64,000 nucleotides of DNA from contig NZ_CP109427.1 in NCBI RefSeq assembly GCF_036250695.1, positions 7,130,001 through 7,194,000 on the forward strand. Reading direction: 5' to 3'. Under the pieces are notes generated by a model. The model saw nothing but the letters and a program-made list of their open reading frames with translations, ran no database searches and was not told where the DNA came from. This DNA comes from Streptomyces sp. NBC_01497. Lineage in GTDB: Bacteria > Actinomycetota > Actinomycetes > Streptomycetales > Streptomycetaceae. The translations under genes were made by a program, and so were the position numbers. This document shows, piece by piece, positions 53,142-61,792 of the stretch; within the stretch, counting starts at the first letter, position 1; each line of letters begins with the position of its first letter.

Positions 53142-54026
53142 TCAGCCCTCCGGTACGGGTTCGAGCACGAAGGTGTGGCGCACCACGGTGTAGCGCTCGT
53201 CGGTCAGCTCGCGGCACGGGCCCGTACCGGCTTCGTAGGTGTCGTACGCCGTGATCAGCGACTGCCTGACACCGAAGACCGGATCCCCGCCGAGGTGGGA
53301 ATCGTCTGCGGGGAACAGCATCGTGGTCACCCGCTGGAAGCCGGACGCCTCGATCAGCACGTGCACATGGGCCGGGCGCATCAGGGACCGGCCGGTCGAG
53401 CGCATCAGCTCCCCGACCGTGCCGTCGCCGGGGATCGGATAACTGGCGGGACGGATCGACCGGAAGGTGAAACGGCCGGCCTCGTCGGTGACGAACAGCG
53501 CGCGCATGGCCGGATCGGTGCGTCCGGGCAGTTCGACGTCGTAGGCGCCGTCGCCGTCGCTGTGCCAGACATCGACCCCCGCTCCGGCGACCGGTGTGCC
53601 CCGGTGGTCCACCACCTGGCCCTCGAAGTAGAGCGGTGTGCCCGGCAGGCCTTCGGAGATGTCGGCTCCGTCGGGCCGCCGGGGCCGGTCATCCCGGAAG
53701 TACGGGCCGAGCACGCTGTTCTCCGTCGCGTCGCCCCGGCGCTCGTGGCTTACCGCGTCAACCAGCATGGTCACGCCCAGGACATCGGACAGGAGGATGA
53801 ACTCCTGCCGCGTCGCCGTGCACAACTGCCCGGTCCCGGTGAGGAATTCGATCCCCTTGGCCCATTCCTCCTCCGTCAGGCGGACCTCGCGGACGAAGCT
53901 GTGAACGTGTTGGACCAGCGATTCGAGGATCTCGCCGAGGCGGGCGTCCTTGGTCCCATGCAGGGTGGAGAGCACCGCGTCGGTGATCGTGTCGCTGGTG
54001 AGGTCGGACAGGGCCGTGTCAGACAT
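53142..54026 (-). CDS. Intradiol ring-cleavage dioxygenase, hydroxyquinol 1,2-dioxygenase-like
   Basis: This 294-residue non-heme Fe(III) dioxygenase opens catechol or hydroxyquinol rings between the hydroxyls. The N-terminal helical dimerisation domain (about residues 1-100) belongs to the catechol/hydroxyquinol 1,2-dioxygenase group. Iron ligands are Tyr in LGPYFRDD, Tyr in RPASYPIPGDG and the two His in RPAHVHVLI. The next enzyme in the cluster is a maleylacetate reductase, so the substrate is more likely hydroxyquinol, giving maleylacetate, than catechol. Its ATG overlaps the reductase stop by 8 bp, so the two are coupled. Confidence 0.9.
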   Translation of the reverse strand: MSDTALSDLTSDTITDAVLSTLHGTKDARLGEILESLVQHVHSFVREVRLTEEEWAKGIEFLTGTGQLCTATRQEFILLSDVLGVTMLVDAVSHERRGDATENSVLGPYFRDDRPRRPDGADISEGLPGTPLYFEGQVVDHRGTPVAGAGVDVWHSDGDGAYDVELPGRTDPAMRALFVTDEAGRFTFRSIRPASYPIPGDGTVGELMRSTGRSLMRPAHVHVLIEASGFQRVTTMLFPADDSHLGGDPVFGVRQSLITAYDTYEAGTGPCRELTDERYTVVRHTFVLEPVPEG

Positions 54027-55131
54027 GGGTGGCTCCTGAGGTGCTGGGGGCGACGGATTCGGATGCGGGGGACGCCACGGGCCGATCCCCGGCCCAGGCC
54101 GTCGTGAGCAGGGCGCGGACCGCTGACTTCTCGACCGGCCGGGGGTTCCAGTAGCCGTCCCGCACGACGAGTTCGGCGGCCTCCTCGATCCCCGACTCGG
54201 GCATGCCCAGCTCCCGCAGGGACGTGGGGGCGCCGAGCCGCCCGGCGAACTCGAAGAGGGACGTCGCGGCGTCGGGCCCTGGCAGCGCCCGGGTGATCCG
54301 GGCCATGGCCTCCGGTGCGGCGGGCGCGTTGTGACCGACGGCGTGCGGCAGCACCACCGCGTGGGTCTCGGCGTGCGGAAGCCCGAACGTACCGCCCAGG
54401 ACGTGGCACACCTTGTGGTGCAGTGCCATGCCCACCATGCCCAGGCAGGAGCCGGCGAGCCATGCCCCGTACAGCGCTCCGGCACGCGCCGGGAGATCGT
54501 CCGGACGCTCGGCGATCACCGGGAGGGAAGCGGCCAGGGCATCGAGGGACTCGCCGGCCATGAGGAAGGCCACCGGGTCCTGGTGCTGCGCGTAGAGCGC
54601 CTCGACGGCGTGCGCCATCGCGTTCAGACCGCTCACACCCGAGGCCGCCGGGGGGTACGTCAGGGTCAACTCGACGTCGTACACCACCGTCTTGAGCAGG
54701 ACTTCCGGCAGCCGCCGTGTCGTCTTCCCGCGGCCCTCGGTCTCGCCGAGGATCGGGGTCATCTCCGACCCCGCGTACGTCGTGGGCAGTCCCAGTTGGG
54801 GAAGCCCGGTCCGCGCGGCGATCGCCTTGCCGAGGCCGATCGTCGAGCCCCCGCCCACGGCGATCAGGCAGTCGGCCCGCAGCGAACGGGCGTACTCGAC
54901 TGCCTTCTCGCTGACCTCCACGGGCGTGTGGGGGGCCGCCTCGGCGAAGACGGCCACCGCCCGTGTGCCGAGCAGATCGAACACCTCGGCGGCCTGTGCC
55001 ACCTGTCCGGGCGCGCACAGGACGAGTGCGCGCCGGCACCCCAGAGCATCCACCTCATCGGCGAGGCGACTTCGCGTGCCGCTGCCGAAGACCACTTTCG
55101 TGATCTGTCCCTGACTCACGAACGCTTTCAT
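54019..55131 (-). CDS. Maleylacetate reductase (iron-containing alcohol dehydrogenase family)
   Basis: This 370-residue enzyme reduces maleylacetate to 3-oxoadipate with NAD(P)H. The nucleotide motif is AVGGGSTIGLGKAIAARTGL (about residues 92-111). LPTTYAGSEMTPI and the histidine-rich stretch MALHHKVCHVLGG with GLPHAETHAVVLPH complete the dehydroquinate synthase-like fold. The family start MKAFVSQGQITKVVFGSG is typical of maleylacetate reductases. It is first in the operon, followed by the dioxygenase with an 8-bp overlap. A divergent CoA-transferase operon lies upstream across a 623-bp region with inverted repeats. Confidence 0.92.
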   Translation of the reverse strand: MKAFVSQGQITKVVFGSGTRSRLADEVDALGCRRALVLCAPGQVAQAAEVFDLLGTRAVAVFAEAAPHTPVEVSEKAVEYARSLRADCLIAVGGGSTIGLGKAIAARTGLPQLGLPTTYAGSEMTPILGETEGRGKTTRRLPEVLLKTVVYDVELTLTYPPAASGVSGLNAMAHAVEALYAQHQDPVAFLMAGESLDALAASLPVIAERPDDLPARAGALYGAWLAGSCLGMVGMALHHKVCHVLGGTFGLPHAETHAVVLPHAVGHNAPAAPEAMARITRALPGPDAATSLFEFAGRLGAPTSLRELGMPESGIEEAAELVVRDGYWNPRPVEKSAVRALLTTAWAGDRPVASPASESVAPSTSGATHV

Positions 55132-55147
55132 GGGAATTCCTCACGTG

Positions 55148-55199
55148 CGTCATTCTGTGACGTCTTGGAGTCTGGGGCCGCGTTGAATTGGACGTCAAC
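55148..55199. promoter_or_regulatory. Two inverted repeats before the maleylacetate reductase gene
   Basis: CGTCA-TTCTG-TGACG (55148-55162) is a perfect 5-bp inverted repeat. GTTGA (55182-55186) and TCAAC (55195-55199) form a second one. Two GACGTC words also fall here. They lie 17-68 bp upstream of the reductase start and could bind one of the two LuxR-type regulators. Confidence 0.55.
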
Positions 55200-55444
55200 A
55201 GGAAAGGAGTACGGCGACGGGCGGTGCACCGGATTTACCGTGAATAGGTGATGCCGGGTGTGCCGTTGTCCGCGCCGGGAACCGTCCGCGCGCACCCGGG
55301 CACCCGCACCGGGATCACTCGTATGAGCGATGCGGGGGCGCGGCCGGTGCCGGAGCCTGAGCAGGCAGACGGAAAACGGCCCGCACGGCCGGCCCCGGCG
55401 GACGGCGCACAGAGGCGCCCCGCCGACGAACGGAGAGGGAGCAC

Positions 55445-55612
55445 ATGCCCGTACATCCCCTCGGCACACCGGTGTCCGACGGCCGTCCCGCTGCCGCGGG
55501 CACGGACCGGCACGTCCTCGCGAGGGACGCCCGCAGCGCAGAGATCAGCGAGGGAGAGAGCTTTCTCCGGTACGTCCGTGAATTTCTTCTGGGAAATGGC
55601 GCGGCCGAATAG
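55445..55612 (+). CDS. Small hypothetical protein (55 residues)
   Basis: This short frame lies between the divergent catabolic operons. The ATG at 55445 has a GGGAG site 5 nt upstream. It reads MPVHPLGTPVSDGRPAAAGT and ends ESFLRYVREFLLGNGAAE, with a possible amphipathic C-terminal helix. The first part has GC-rich third positions like real genes; the last 15 codons have more A/T-ending codons. No family is recognised. It could be a leader peptide or a chance frame. A GAACGC x4 microsatellite (55630-55653) lies between it and the CoA-transferase operon. Confidence 0.35.
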   Translation: MPVHPLGTPVSDGRPAAAGTDRHVLARDARSAEISEGESFLRYVREFLLGNGAAE

Positions 55613-55754
55613 GGGCCCGCGCAGACTCTGAACGCGAACGCGAACGCGAACGCGGCTACGGGCGAGGGCGGGGGCCGCCCGGCCGCCCCACACAGACGAT
55701 TGACCGAAGTCCGCCCAGGCGAACAGTCCGAGGGCGGGCAGAACAGGCGGACCC

Positions 55755-56525
55755 ATGGACAAGGTGGTCGCCACCGCCGCACAGGCAGTGGCAGACGTCC
55801 ACGACGGTGCCTCGTTCGCGGTCGGTGGCTTCGGCCTCGGCGGCGTACCGGACACACTGATCCAGGCCGTCCGCGACAGGGGCGTCTGCGGGCTGAGCGT
55901 GGTCTCCAACAACTGCGGAGCGATGGGCTCCGGCCTGGCCGTACTGCTGGCCGCGGGCCGCGTCGCCCGCGTCACCGGCAGCTACATCGGCGCCAACAAG
56001 GAGTTCGCCCGCCAGTACCTCACCGGCGAGCTGGAGGTCGAACTGATTCCGCAGGGCACCCTCGCCGAGCGGCTGCGCGCCGGCGGCTGCGGCATCCCCG
56101 CCTTCTACACCCCAGCCGGCGTCGGTACGCAGGTCGCCGACGGCGGACTGCCGTGGCGCTACGACGGCGACGGGGGCGTGGCGCTCGCCTCCCCGGCCAA
56201 GGAGACCCGCGAGTTCGACGGCGTCGAGTACGCCCTGGAGCGGGGCATCACCACCGACTTCGCCCTGGTCCGCGCGGCCCGCGGCGACCGGCACGGCAAC
56301 CTGGTCTTCAACAAGTCCGCCCGCAACTTCAACCCGCTGGCCGCGATGGCGGGCCGGATCACCGTCGCCGAGGTCGAGGAACTGGTCGAGCCGGGCGGGA
56401 TCGACCCCGACCACGTGCATCTACCGGGCATCTTCGTGCAGCGCGTGGTGGTACTCAGCCCGGAACAGGCCGCTGACAAGAGGATCGAGAAGCGGACGGT
56501 CACGGCCCGGGGGGTGTCGGCCTGA
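55755..56525 (+). CDS. pcaI: 3-oxoacid CoA-transferase, subunit A (PcaI/ScoA-like)
   Basis: This 256-residue alpha subunit of a family I CoA-transferase carries the glycine-rich motif [20 protein letters not shown] (about residues 19-38) near the N-terminus. NNCGAMGSG and [10 protein letters not shown], both characteristic, follow. With subunit B it moves CoA from succinyl-CoA to a 3-oxoacid. In this cluster the natural acceptor would be 3-oxoadipate from maleylacetate, but an acetoacetate-specific enzyme has the same fold. The stop overlaps the start of subunit B by one base. Confidence 0.92.
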   Translation: MDKVVATAAQAVADVHDGASFAVGGFGLGGVPDTLIQAVRDRGVCGLSVVSNNCGAMGSGLAVLLAAGRVARVTGSYIGANKEFARQYLTGELEVELIPQGTLAERLRAGGCGIPAFYTPAGVGTQVADGGLPWRYDGDGGVALASPAKETREFDGVEYALERGITTDFALVRAARGDRHGNLVFNKSARNFNPLAAMAGRITVAEVEELVEPGGIDPDHVHLPGIFVQRVVVLSPEQAADKRIEKRTVTARGVSA

Positions 56526-57181
56526 TGGCCTGGACACGGGACGCGATGGCCGCACGCGCGGCAGCCGAACTGCGCGACGGTGAGTACGTCAACCTCGGTA
56601 TCGGGCTGCCCACGCTGATCCCCAACCACCTGCCCAAGAGCATCGAGGTCGTCCTGGAGTCGGAGAACGGCATCCTCGGTACCGGCCCCTACCCCTATGA
56701 GGACGAGGTCGACCCGGACCTGATCAACGCCGGAAAGGAGACCGTCACGGTCCTGCCCGGCGCGGCCTTCTTCGACTCCGCGCTCTCCTTCGGGATGATC
56801 CGCGGCGGCCACATCGACACCGCCGTGCTCGGGGCCATGCAGGTCTCCGCCCGCGGTGACCTGGCCAACTGGGCGGTCCCCGGGAAGCTGATCACCGGCA
56901 TCGGCGGTGCCATGGACCTCGTGCACGGCGCCCGCCGGGTGATCGTGACGATGACGCACACGGCCAAGGACGGCTCACCGAAGCTCGTCGAGGAGTGTGA
57001 CCTGCCACTGACCGGCCGGGCCTGCGTCGACCGGATCATCACCGACCTCGGCGTGCTCGACGTCACCGAGCGGGGTCTGCTCCTGGTGGAGAGGGCCCCG
57101 GGCGTCACCACCCGGGAGATCCTTGAGCGGACGGCCGCCACCGTGCGCGTCGCCCGATCGCCGGGAGGAGCCCCGGGCTGA
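56525..57181 (+). CDS. pcaJ: 3-oxoacid CoA-transferase, subunit B (PcaJ/ScoB-like)
   Basis: This 218-residue beta subunit carries the catalytic Glu in [16 protein letters not shown] (about residue 50), which forms the thioester with Co[16 protein letters not shown] precedes it, and [20 protein letters not shown] follows. The ATG at 56525 overlaps the subunit A stop (TGATG), ensuring equal synthesis. The last 20 residues are Arg/Pro-rich. It ends 78 bp before the convergent XRE gene. No thiolase (PcaF) follows, so the final cleavage must be done by a distant gene. Confidence 0.92.
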   Translation: MAWTRDAMAARAAAELRDGEYVNLGIGLPTLIPNHLPKSIEVVLESENGILGTGPYPYEDEVDPDLINAGKETVTVLPGAAFFDSALSFGMIRGGHIDTAVLGAMQVSARGDLANWAVPGKLITGIGGAMDLVHGARRVIVTMTHTAKDGSPKLVEECDLPLTGRACVDRIITDLGVLDVTERGLLLVERAPGVTTREILERTAATVRVARSPGGAPG

Positions 57182-57259
57182 GGCCGCGGCCCGCTCGGCG
57201 TCCGGCGGTCCTGCGGCACGGTGCCTCCTCCCGCCCGGTCGAGCAGGCCCGGCGAAGGA

Positions 57260-58177
57260 TCAATCGTGGCGTGAGCCCGCGGACTTGTCCTCCTCGATGT
57301 CGCTGTCCTGGCTGGCCGCCCAGGACGCGAGGAGGGACAGACTGTCGTGCGAGGCCGTACCCGGTTCAGCGGTGTAGGTGATCATCGTCAGGCCGGGTTC
57401 CGCGGTCAGTCGCATGAGGTCGTAGCGCAGTTCGAGCGCGCCCACGACGGGATGCCGGAATCGTTTGACGCCCCGCCCGAGGGCCCGCACGTCGTGGCGC
57501 GCCCACAGGTCGCCGAAGGTGTCGCTGCGGGTGGACAGTTCGCCCACGAGGTCGGTCAGGGAGCGGTCCAGCGGGTTGGCGCCCGCGGCGGCGCGCAGCT
57601 GGGCGGTGAGGTCGTCCGCGACCTGGTCCCAGTCGCGCCAGAACTGGCGGGCCTGGGGGTCGAGGAAGGTGAACCGGGCCAGGCTCGGCGAAGGCCGCGG
57701 TCCGGTGCGGGGTCCGGTGCTCGGACCGGTGTAGAGCACGCTGTACAGCGCGCGGCCGAGGGAGTTGGTGGCGATCATGTCGAGGGTGGGGCTGCGCACC
57801 AGCGCGGGGACACCGACGAGGGCGTCGAGGACGGCCTGCAGCTGCGGTGCGATGGTCGTGGGCGGGGTACGGTGGGAACGGGACGCGGCGGACGGCCTGG
57901 CGGCGCGGGCCAGGTCGATCAGATGGGCCTGCTCGGCGGCGTCGAGCCGCAGCGCGCGGGCGATGGACGCGAGGACGCTGTCGGAGGCGTTGGTGAGCGC
58001 CCCGCGCTCCAGCCGGATGTAGTAGTCGACGCTGAGCCCGGCCAGGGCGGCGACCTCCTCGCGGCGCAGGCCCGGCACCCGCCGCTTGCGCCCTGCCACG
58101 GGCAGCCCGACCGAATGGGGGCTGATCCGCGCACGGCGGGAGGCAAGGAACTCCTGTATCTGCCGGCGATCGTCCAT
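57260..58177 (-). CDS. XRE-family regulator with MmyB-like ligand-binding domain
   Basis: This 305-residue regulator has an N-terminal helix-turn-helix (about residues 25-75, VPGLRREEVAALAGLSVDYY, then IRLERG). The C-terminal PAS-like MmyB ligand-binding domain (about 110-285) probably holds a fatty acid or other hydrophobic effector. It is the type often paired with a divergent oxidoreductase in Streptomyces, and here an SDR gene starts on the opposite strand. It probably regulates that gene. A Gly-Pro-Ser-Thr-Gly-Pro-rich stretch lies near residue 155. The ATG at 58177 is chosen over upstream in-frame starts. Confidence 0.9.
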   Translation of the reverse strand: MDDRRQIQEFLASRRARISPHSVGLPVAGRKRRVPGLRREEVAALAGLSVDYYIRLERGALTNASDSVLASIARALRLDAAEQAHLIDLARAARPSAASRSHRTPPTTIAPQLQAVLDALVGVPALVRSPTLDMIATNSLGRALYSVLYTGPSTGPRTGPRPSPSLARFTFLDPQARQFWRDWDQVADDLTAQLRAAAGANPLDRSLTDLVGELSTRSDTFGDLWARHDVRALGRGVKRFRHPVVGALELRYDLMRLTAEPGLTMITYTAEPGTASHDSLSLLASWAASQDSDIEEDKSAGSRHD

Positions 58178-58488
58178 GCCTTCCACGATAGGCACAGGTG
58201 AGGCGGTTATGGAGGACCTGCCAGTACCCCTGTGACACGTCCTGTCGCACGCCCGGTGATGCGGGTTGTCTTGGCTCCATGACCAGTACGACCCGGCTGA
58301 CGGCACGTAGCCCCGTCCGCACATCGCGTGACCGCTCAGATGGTTCGCCGCAGGAACCGCTGATCGACGCGGATGTCCGCGGTGGCCGCGTACCGCCGGC
58401 TCAGGGGCGTGCGCCATCTCGGCCCCGGGGAACGCCAGGCCGCTGGATGGACGACGTGGCTTCCCACCCCACCGAAGAAAGGACCGTC
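58178..58488. other. Divergent promoter region of XRE regulator and SDR
   Basis: 311 bp separate the two starts. The SDR frame is open across most of it, with an ATG at 58279, but that extension is Arg/Ser/Pro-rich. No exact palindrome was found. Promoters for both genes are expected here. Confidence 0.4.
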
Positions 58489-59148
58489 ATGGCCCTCGGA
58501 ACCGCAGTGATCGTCGGTGTCGGACCCGGCCTCGGCCTCGCGCTCGCCCGCGTGTTCGCCGACGCAGGACACCCGGTCGCCATGCTCGCCCGCGACAAGG
58601 CGAGGCTGGACACCTACGCCGCCGAACTCGCCTCCACCGGCCGGGAGATCCGGGGCTACGCCGCGGACGCCGCGGACCCCGACGACCTGCGCGCCGCGCT
58701 CCACCGCGCGATCGGCGAGCTCGGAGCTCCCGACGTACTCGTCTACAACGTCGGCGTGCTCCGCAAGGACTCGCCCCTCGGCGGCGACGACCGGGACTGG
58801 GCGGACGTGACCGCCATCAACGTCCTGGGCGCCAGGGTGGCGGCCGACGCCGTCCTGCCCGAGCTGCGTGGCGGCCGCGGCAGCCTCCTGTTCACGGGCG
58901 GCGGCTACGCACTCCACCCCTCGCGGACCTTCGCCTCCTTGTCCGTCGGCAAGGCCGCACTGCGCGCCTACGTGTCGGTACTCCACGACCAGCTGGCGGG
59001 AACGGGCGTGCACGCGACCAGCGTCACGATCACGGACGAGATCGGCGGCGCCGACGAGCGTTTCGAGGCGGCGGTGCTCGCCCGGGCGTACCTCGATCTG
59101 CACCAGCAGCCCGAGACCGCGTGGCAGCACGAACTGCTGCGCTACTGA
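58489..59148 (+). CDS. SDR-family protein, atypical active site
   Basis: This 219-residue Rossmann protein has AVIVGVGPGLGLALARVFAD as cofactor motif (about residues 6-25, GxGPGxG instead of the usual TGxxxGxG) and YNVGVL where NNAG is normal. The Lys of the active site is in ASLSVGKAALRAYVS. The Tyr four positions earlier is Leu, and the nearest aromatic residue, Phe, is three further away. The subgroup may lack classical activity or use another residue. The ATG at 58489 has AAAGGA upstream. It is divergent from the XRE/MmyB regulator, a common pair. Confidence 0.85.
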   Translation: MALGTAVIVGVGPGLGLALARVFADAGHPVAMLARDKARLDTYAAELASTGREIRGYAADAADPDDLRAALHRAIGELGAPDVLVYNVGVLRKDSPLGGDDRDWADVTAINVLGARVAADAVLPELRGGRGSLLFTGGGYALHPSRTFASLSVGKAALRAYVSVLHDQLAGTGVHATSVTITDEIGGADERFEAAVLARAYLDLHQQPETAWQHELLRY

Positions 59149-59172
59149 ACCCTCGCGGAGTCCGCTCCCGGG

Positions 59173-59208
59173 CCGCAGGGCTCCACGTGGTGGCGTGGAG
59201 CCCTGCGG
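59173..59208 (+). terminator. Strong terminator hairpin after the SDR gene
   Basis: Perfect 15-bp arms (59173-59187 and 59194-59208) with a TGGTGG loop, 25 nt after the SDR stop. The following 258 bp up to the GNAT gene end hold no supported gene. Confidence 0.88.
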
Positions 59209-59466
59209 CGTCGCCGTTCAGGACCGCCCCAGGCGGACCGCGAGGCCCCTCCGATCCATGTCACAGGCGCCCACGGCGAGTTCATCGGGGCCTCCAGCGG
59301 GGAGGACCTGGCCACAGGCTGGTACCACGTGGTCGGCCGACCCGACGGGCGGAGGGGCGGGCGGGATGCGGGGGAGGCCGCGGACGGTCGCCTGCCGCAC
59401 CGCGGAAACACGTCCGCTGTCCCCGTCCCACGGCCGGCCGCCGCCCCGGTCCCCGGGTGGGCGCCG

Positions 59467-60411
59467 TCAGATACCCGTGCCGGAACCGGGGTGGGGGAGC
59501 GTCATCGAGCGGTTCTCCTCGACGGTGAGGTAACCCGTGCTGGTGTACAGGTTCATGGCGACGGTGTTGCCTCCCCACACGGTGAACATGAGCGCCGAGT
59601 CGCCTGCCGCGAGCGTGGCGTGTTCGCCGGCGGCCATCGCGGTCCGCCCGTATCCCCGGCCGCGGTGCCGTTCGTTCACGTGCAGCGAGTAGCCGTAGGT
59701 GACACCCGGCAGGAAGCCGTGCTTCAGCCAGCCGGTCCCAACGGGTTCGCCCGCCGCTTCGAGCACCAGGAAGGTGTTGTCGGGGGTGCTCAGCCCCTCG
59801 GGGATCAGTTCAGCGAAGTCGTGGTCCGACGTGCGTGCCGCCTCCTCGGGGCTGACGGAGCCCGCCCGGACCATGCCGTGGACGTAGGAGGCCTTCGCGG
59901 CGAGGAGCCAGTCGGGATATTCGGTCGGCGTCATCGGGCGGGCCGTGATGCCGTCCAGGGGTTCGGGCGCCGGGCCGATGACGCGCACCCTGGTCTGCGC
60001 GCGGACGGCGTAGCCCTCGAACGCGGCGCCCGCGGGGCCGGTGATCCGGGCATCCACCCGTCGCGCCCCGCGCCGTACACACCACTGCTCGGCCCAGGCG
60101 CGCGCCGTATGTCCGGGCCCCGCCCCGGATTTCACGGCGTCGGCGTCGGTCTCGGCGTCGACCGAGAGGTCCGTGATCCGGCCCGCGGGCGTTCCGTTGT
60201 CGTCCCTCATGGTGACCGCGACGTACCCGACCGCGGCCCGCCCCTCCAGGATCCCGGCCACGGTCCAGTCCCCGACCGTTTCGAGGAGGTCGACCAGCCT
60301 GCGCTCCACCGCGGCCGCGCCGAGGCCGGCGGCGGTATACGCGGCACGGATTCTTCGTTCGTAGTCCCGCCGCCACGCGTCGTTGTCGTCGAGGACACGT
60401 ATCTCCGTCAT
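59467..60411 (-). CDS. GNAT-family N-acetyltransferase
   Basis: This 314-residue protein has two GNAT-like halves. The C-terminal one is clear: VGTGWLKHGFLPGVTYGYSL, then RHRGRGYGRTAM, the acetyl-CoA-binding Arg/Gln-x-x-Gly-x-Gly/Ala loop, and WGGNTVAMNLYTSTGY, the common NxxAxxLYxxxGF motif. The N-terminal half (about residues 1-150) resembles a degenerate GNAT fold. The acceptor is unknown. The ATG at 60411 has AGGAG 8 nt upstream; the frame extends upstream without family character. It is divergent from the AlkZ-like gene. Confidence 0.88.
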   Translation of the reverse strand: MTEIRVLDDNDAWRRDYERRIRAAYTAAGLGAAAVERRLVDLLETVGDWTVAGILEGRAAVGYVAVTMRDDNGTPAGRITDLSVDAETDADAVKSGAGPGHTARAWAEQWCVRRGARRVDARITGPAGAAFEGYAVRAQTRVRVIGPAPEPLDGITARPMTPTEYPDWLLAAKASYVHGMVRAGSVSPEEAARTSDHDFAELIPEGLSTPDNTFLVLEAAGEPVGTGWLKHGFLPGVTYGYSLHVNERHRGRGYGRTAMAAGEHATLAAGDSALMFTVWGGNTVAMNLYTSTGYLTVEENRSMTLPHPGSGTGI

Positions 60412-60635
60412 CAGGGCACTCCTGTCGCAGAGTTGGGGCCGGGTACCCGCAGGCACCGGGCGGGTCCAGGGGCACCCATCATGCAACCTCCCGCTCCGTG
60501 CCGGCGCCGCACGGCGAGGAACCTGCCCGCGCCCGGAGGCATGCGCGGCCCCGTGCGGGCGCGGGCCGCGCGCCTCGTGCCGGTCGGTGACCCGGCGGAC
60601 CGTGACGGCCGGCTGCCACCGCGCGACAATCGGGC

Positions 60636-61775
60636 ATGAGTCTCACCGCGCGTCAGCTCACCCTGGCCACCTTGGACCGTCAACTCCTGCTCGCACGCGA
60701 GCGCCTCGACGTGGCGGAGGCGGTCCGCCAGGTGTGCGCCCTGCAGGCGCAGAGCCCGGCGTCGCCGTACCTGGCGTTGTGGAACCGCGTGCGGGATTTC
60801 GCCCCCGGGGACCTCGACGCGGCGTTCGCGCAGGGCCGCATCGTGAAAGCAAGCCTCATGCGGATCACCCTGCACACCGTCCATGCCGAGGACTACACGG
60901 CGTATCACGCCGCCATGCGCGACACACTGCGGGCGCCGCGACTGTACGACCGCCGCTTCACCTCGACCGGGCTGTCCCCCTCCGACGCGGACGCGCTGCT
61001 CCCTGACCTCGCCGGGTTCCTGGCGCGGCCCCGTACCGGCAAGGAAGTGGAGAGCCGGATCACCGCGCGTTTCGGTGAGCACGCGCACCGCGTGTGGTGG
61101 GCGTTGCGGACCTACGCTCCGATCCACCATGTGCCGACCGGCGGCCCCTGGTCCTTCACCCTGCCGCATGCCTACCTCGCCTCACCGACGGACCCCGGGT
61201 CCGCCCCGCAGGACGCGGCAGCCGGGGTGCGGCGGTTGCTGCTCTCCTATCTGCGGGCGTTCGGGCCCGCATCGGCCCAGGACTTCGCCCGGTTCACGCT
61301 GCTGGGGCGCTCCGCGATCAGCCAGGCCCTGCGGACACTCGACGCCCGGCTCGTCCGGGTGGCGGGCCCGGACCGCGCTCCCCTGTTCGACCTCGCGGAT
61401 GCCACGGTGCCGGCTGAGGACACCCCGGCACCGCCGAGGCTGCTGCCGATGTGGGACAGCACCCTGCTGGCTCACACCGGCGCAGGGCGGATCGTGCCCG
61501 AGGAGTACCGGCCGCTGGTCGTACGACGCAACGGCGACGCCCTGCCGTGTGTGCTGGTGGACGGGCAGGTCGCCGGAGTGTGGCGCGCGGTCGACGGCGG
61601 GCTGGAGATGACCGCCTTCCACGCACTGGGCAAGGCCGCGTGGCGAGGCCTGACCGAGGAGGCGGAGAAACTGCTGGCGCTGCTCGCCGAACGGGACCCG
61701 GCCGTCTACCGGCGCCACGGGCACTGGTGGAACAAGGGGTTCCCGGGTGTGGAGAGCCTGGTCGTCACGGGCTGA
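60636..61775 (+). CDS. Winged-helix DNA-binding protein of the AlkZ family (HTH_42)
   Basis: This 379-residue protein matches the AZL/AlkZ group, where AlkZ unhooks DNA crosslinks and YcaQ-like members remove alkylated bases. It starts MSLTARQLTLATLDRQLLLA and has the key QxQ motif in ALQAQSP (about residues 37-43). That motif is the catalytic site in AlkZ, so activity is plausible. Later blocks HTVHAEDY, PLVVRRNGDALPCVLVDGQV and GFPGVESLVVTG are also typical. Streptomyces carry such proteins near secondary metabolite clusters as self-resistance, and elsewhere too; no cluster is visible here. It ends 17 bp before the convergent DMT transporter. Confidence 0.88.
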   Translation: MSLTARQLTLATLDRQLLLARERLDVAEAVRQVCALQAQSPASPYLALWNRVRDFAPGDLDAAFAQGRIVKASLMRITLHTVHAEDYTAYHAAMRDTLRAPRLYDRRFTSTGLSPSDADALLPDLAGFLARPRTGKEVESRITARFGEHAHRVWWALRTYAPIHHVPTGGPWSFTLPHAYLASPTDPGSAPQDAAAGVRRLLLSYLRAFGPASAQDFARFTLLGRSAISQALRTLDARLVRVAGPDRAPLFDLADATVPAEDTPAPPRLLPMWDSTLLAHTGAGRIVPEEYRPLVVRRNGDALPCVLVDGQVAGVWRAVDGGLEMTAFHALGKAAWRGLTEEAEKLLALLAERDPAVYRRHGHWWNKGFPGVESLVVTG

Positions 61776-61792
61776 CGGCCGGTGCGCCCCCG

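Noticed and set aside
44640..57181. Whole 45-57 kb block as an antibiotic biosynthesis cluster
   Set aside because: Large LuxR regulators and monooxygenases are typical of such clusters, but no PKS, NRPS, terpene or RiPP enzyme is present. The enzyme set fits aromatic catabolism.
59218..59400. Short frames after the SDR terminator, one with a protein-like stretch
   Set aside because: A piece reading IHVTGAHGEFIGASSGED is suggestive, but there is no start with a ribosome-binding site and no family that I recognise. Too weak to annotate.
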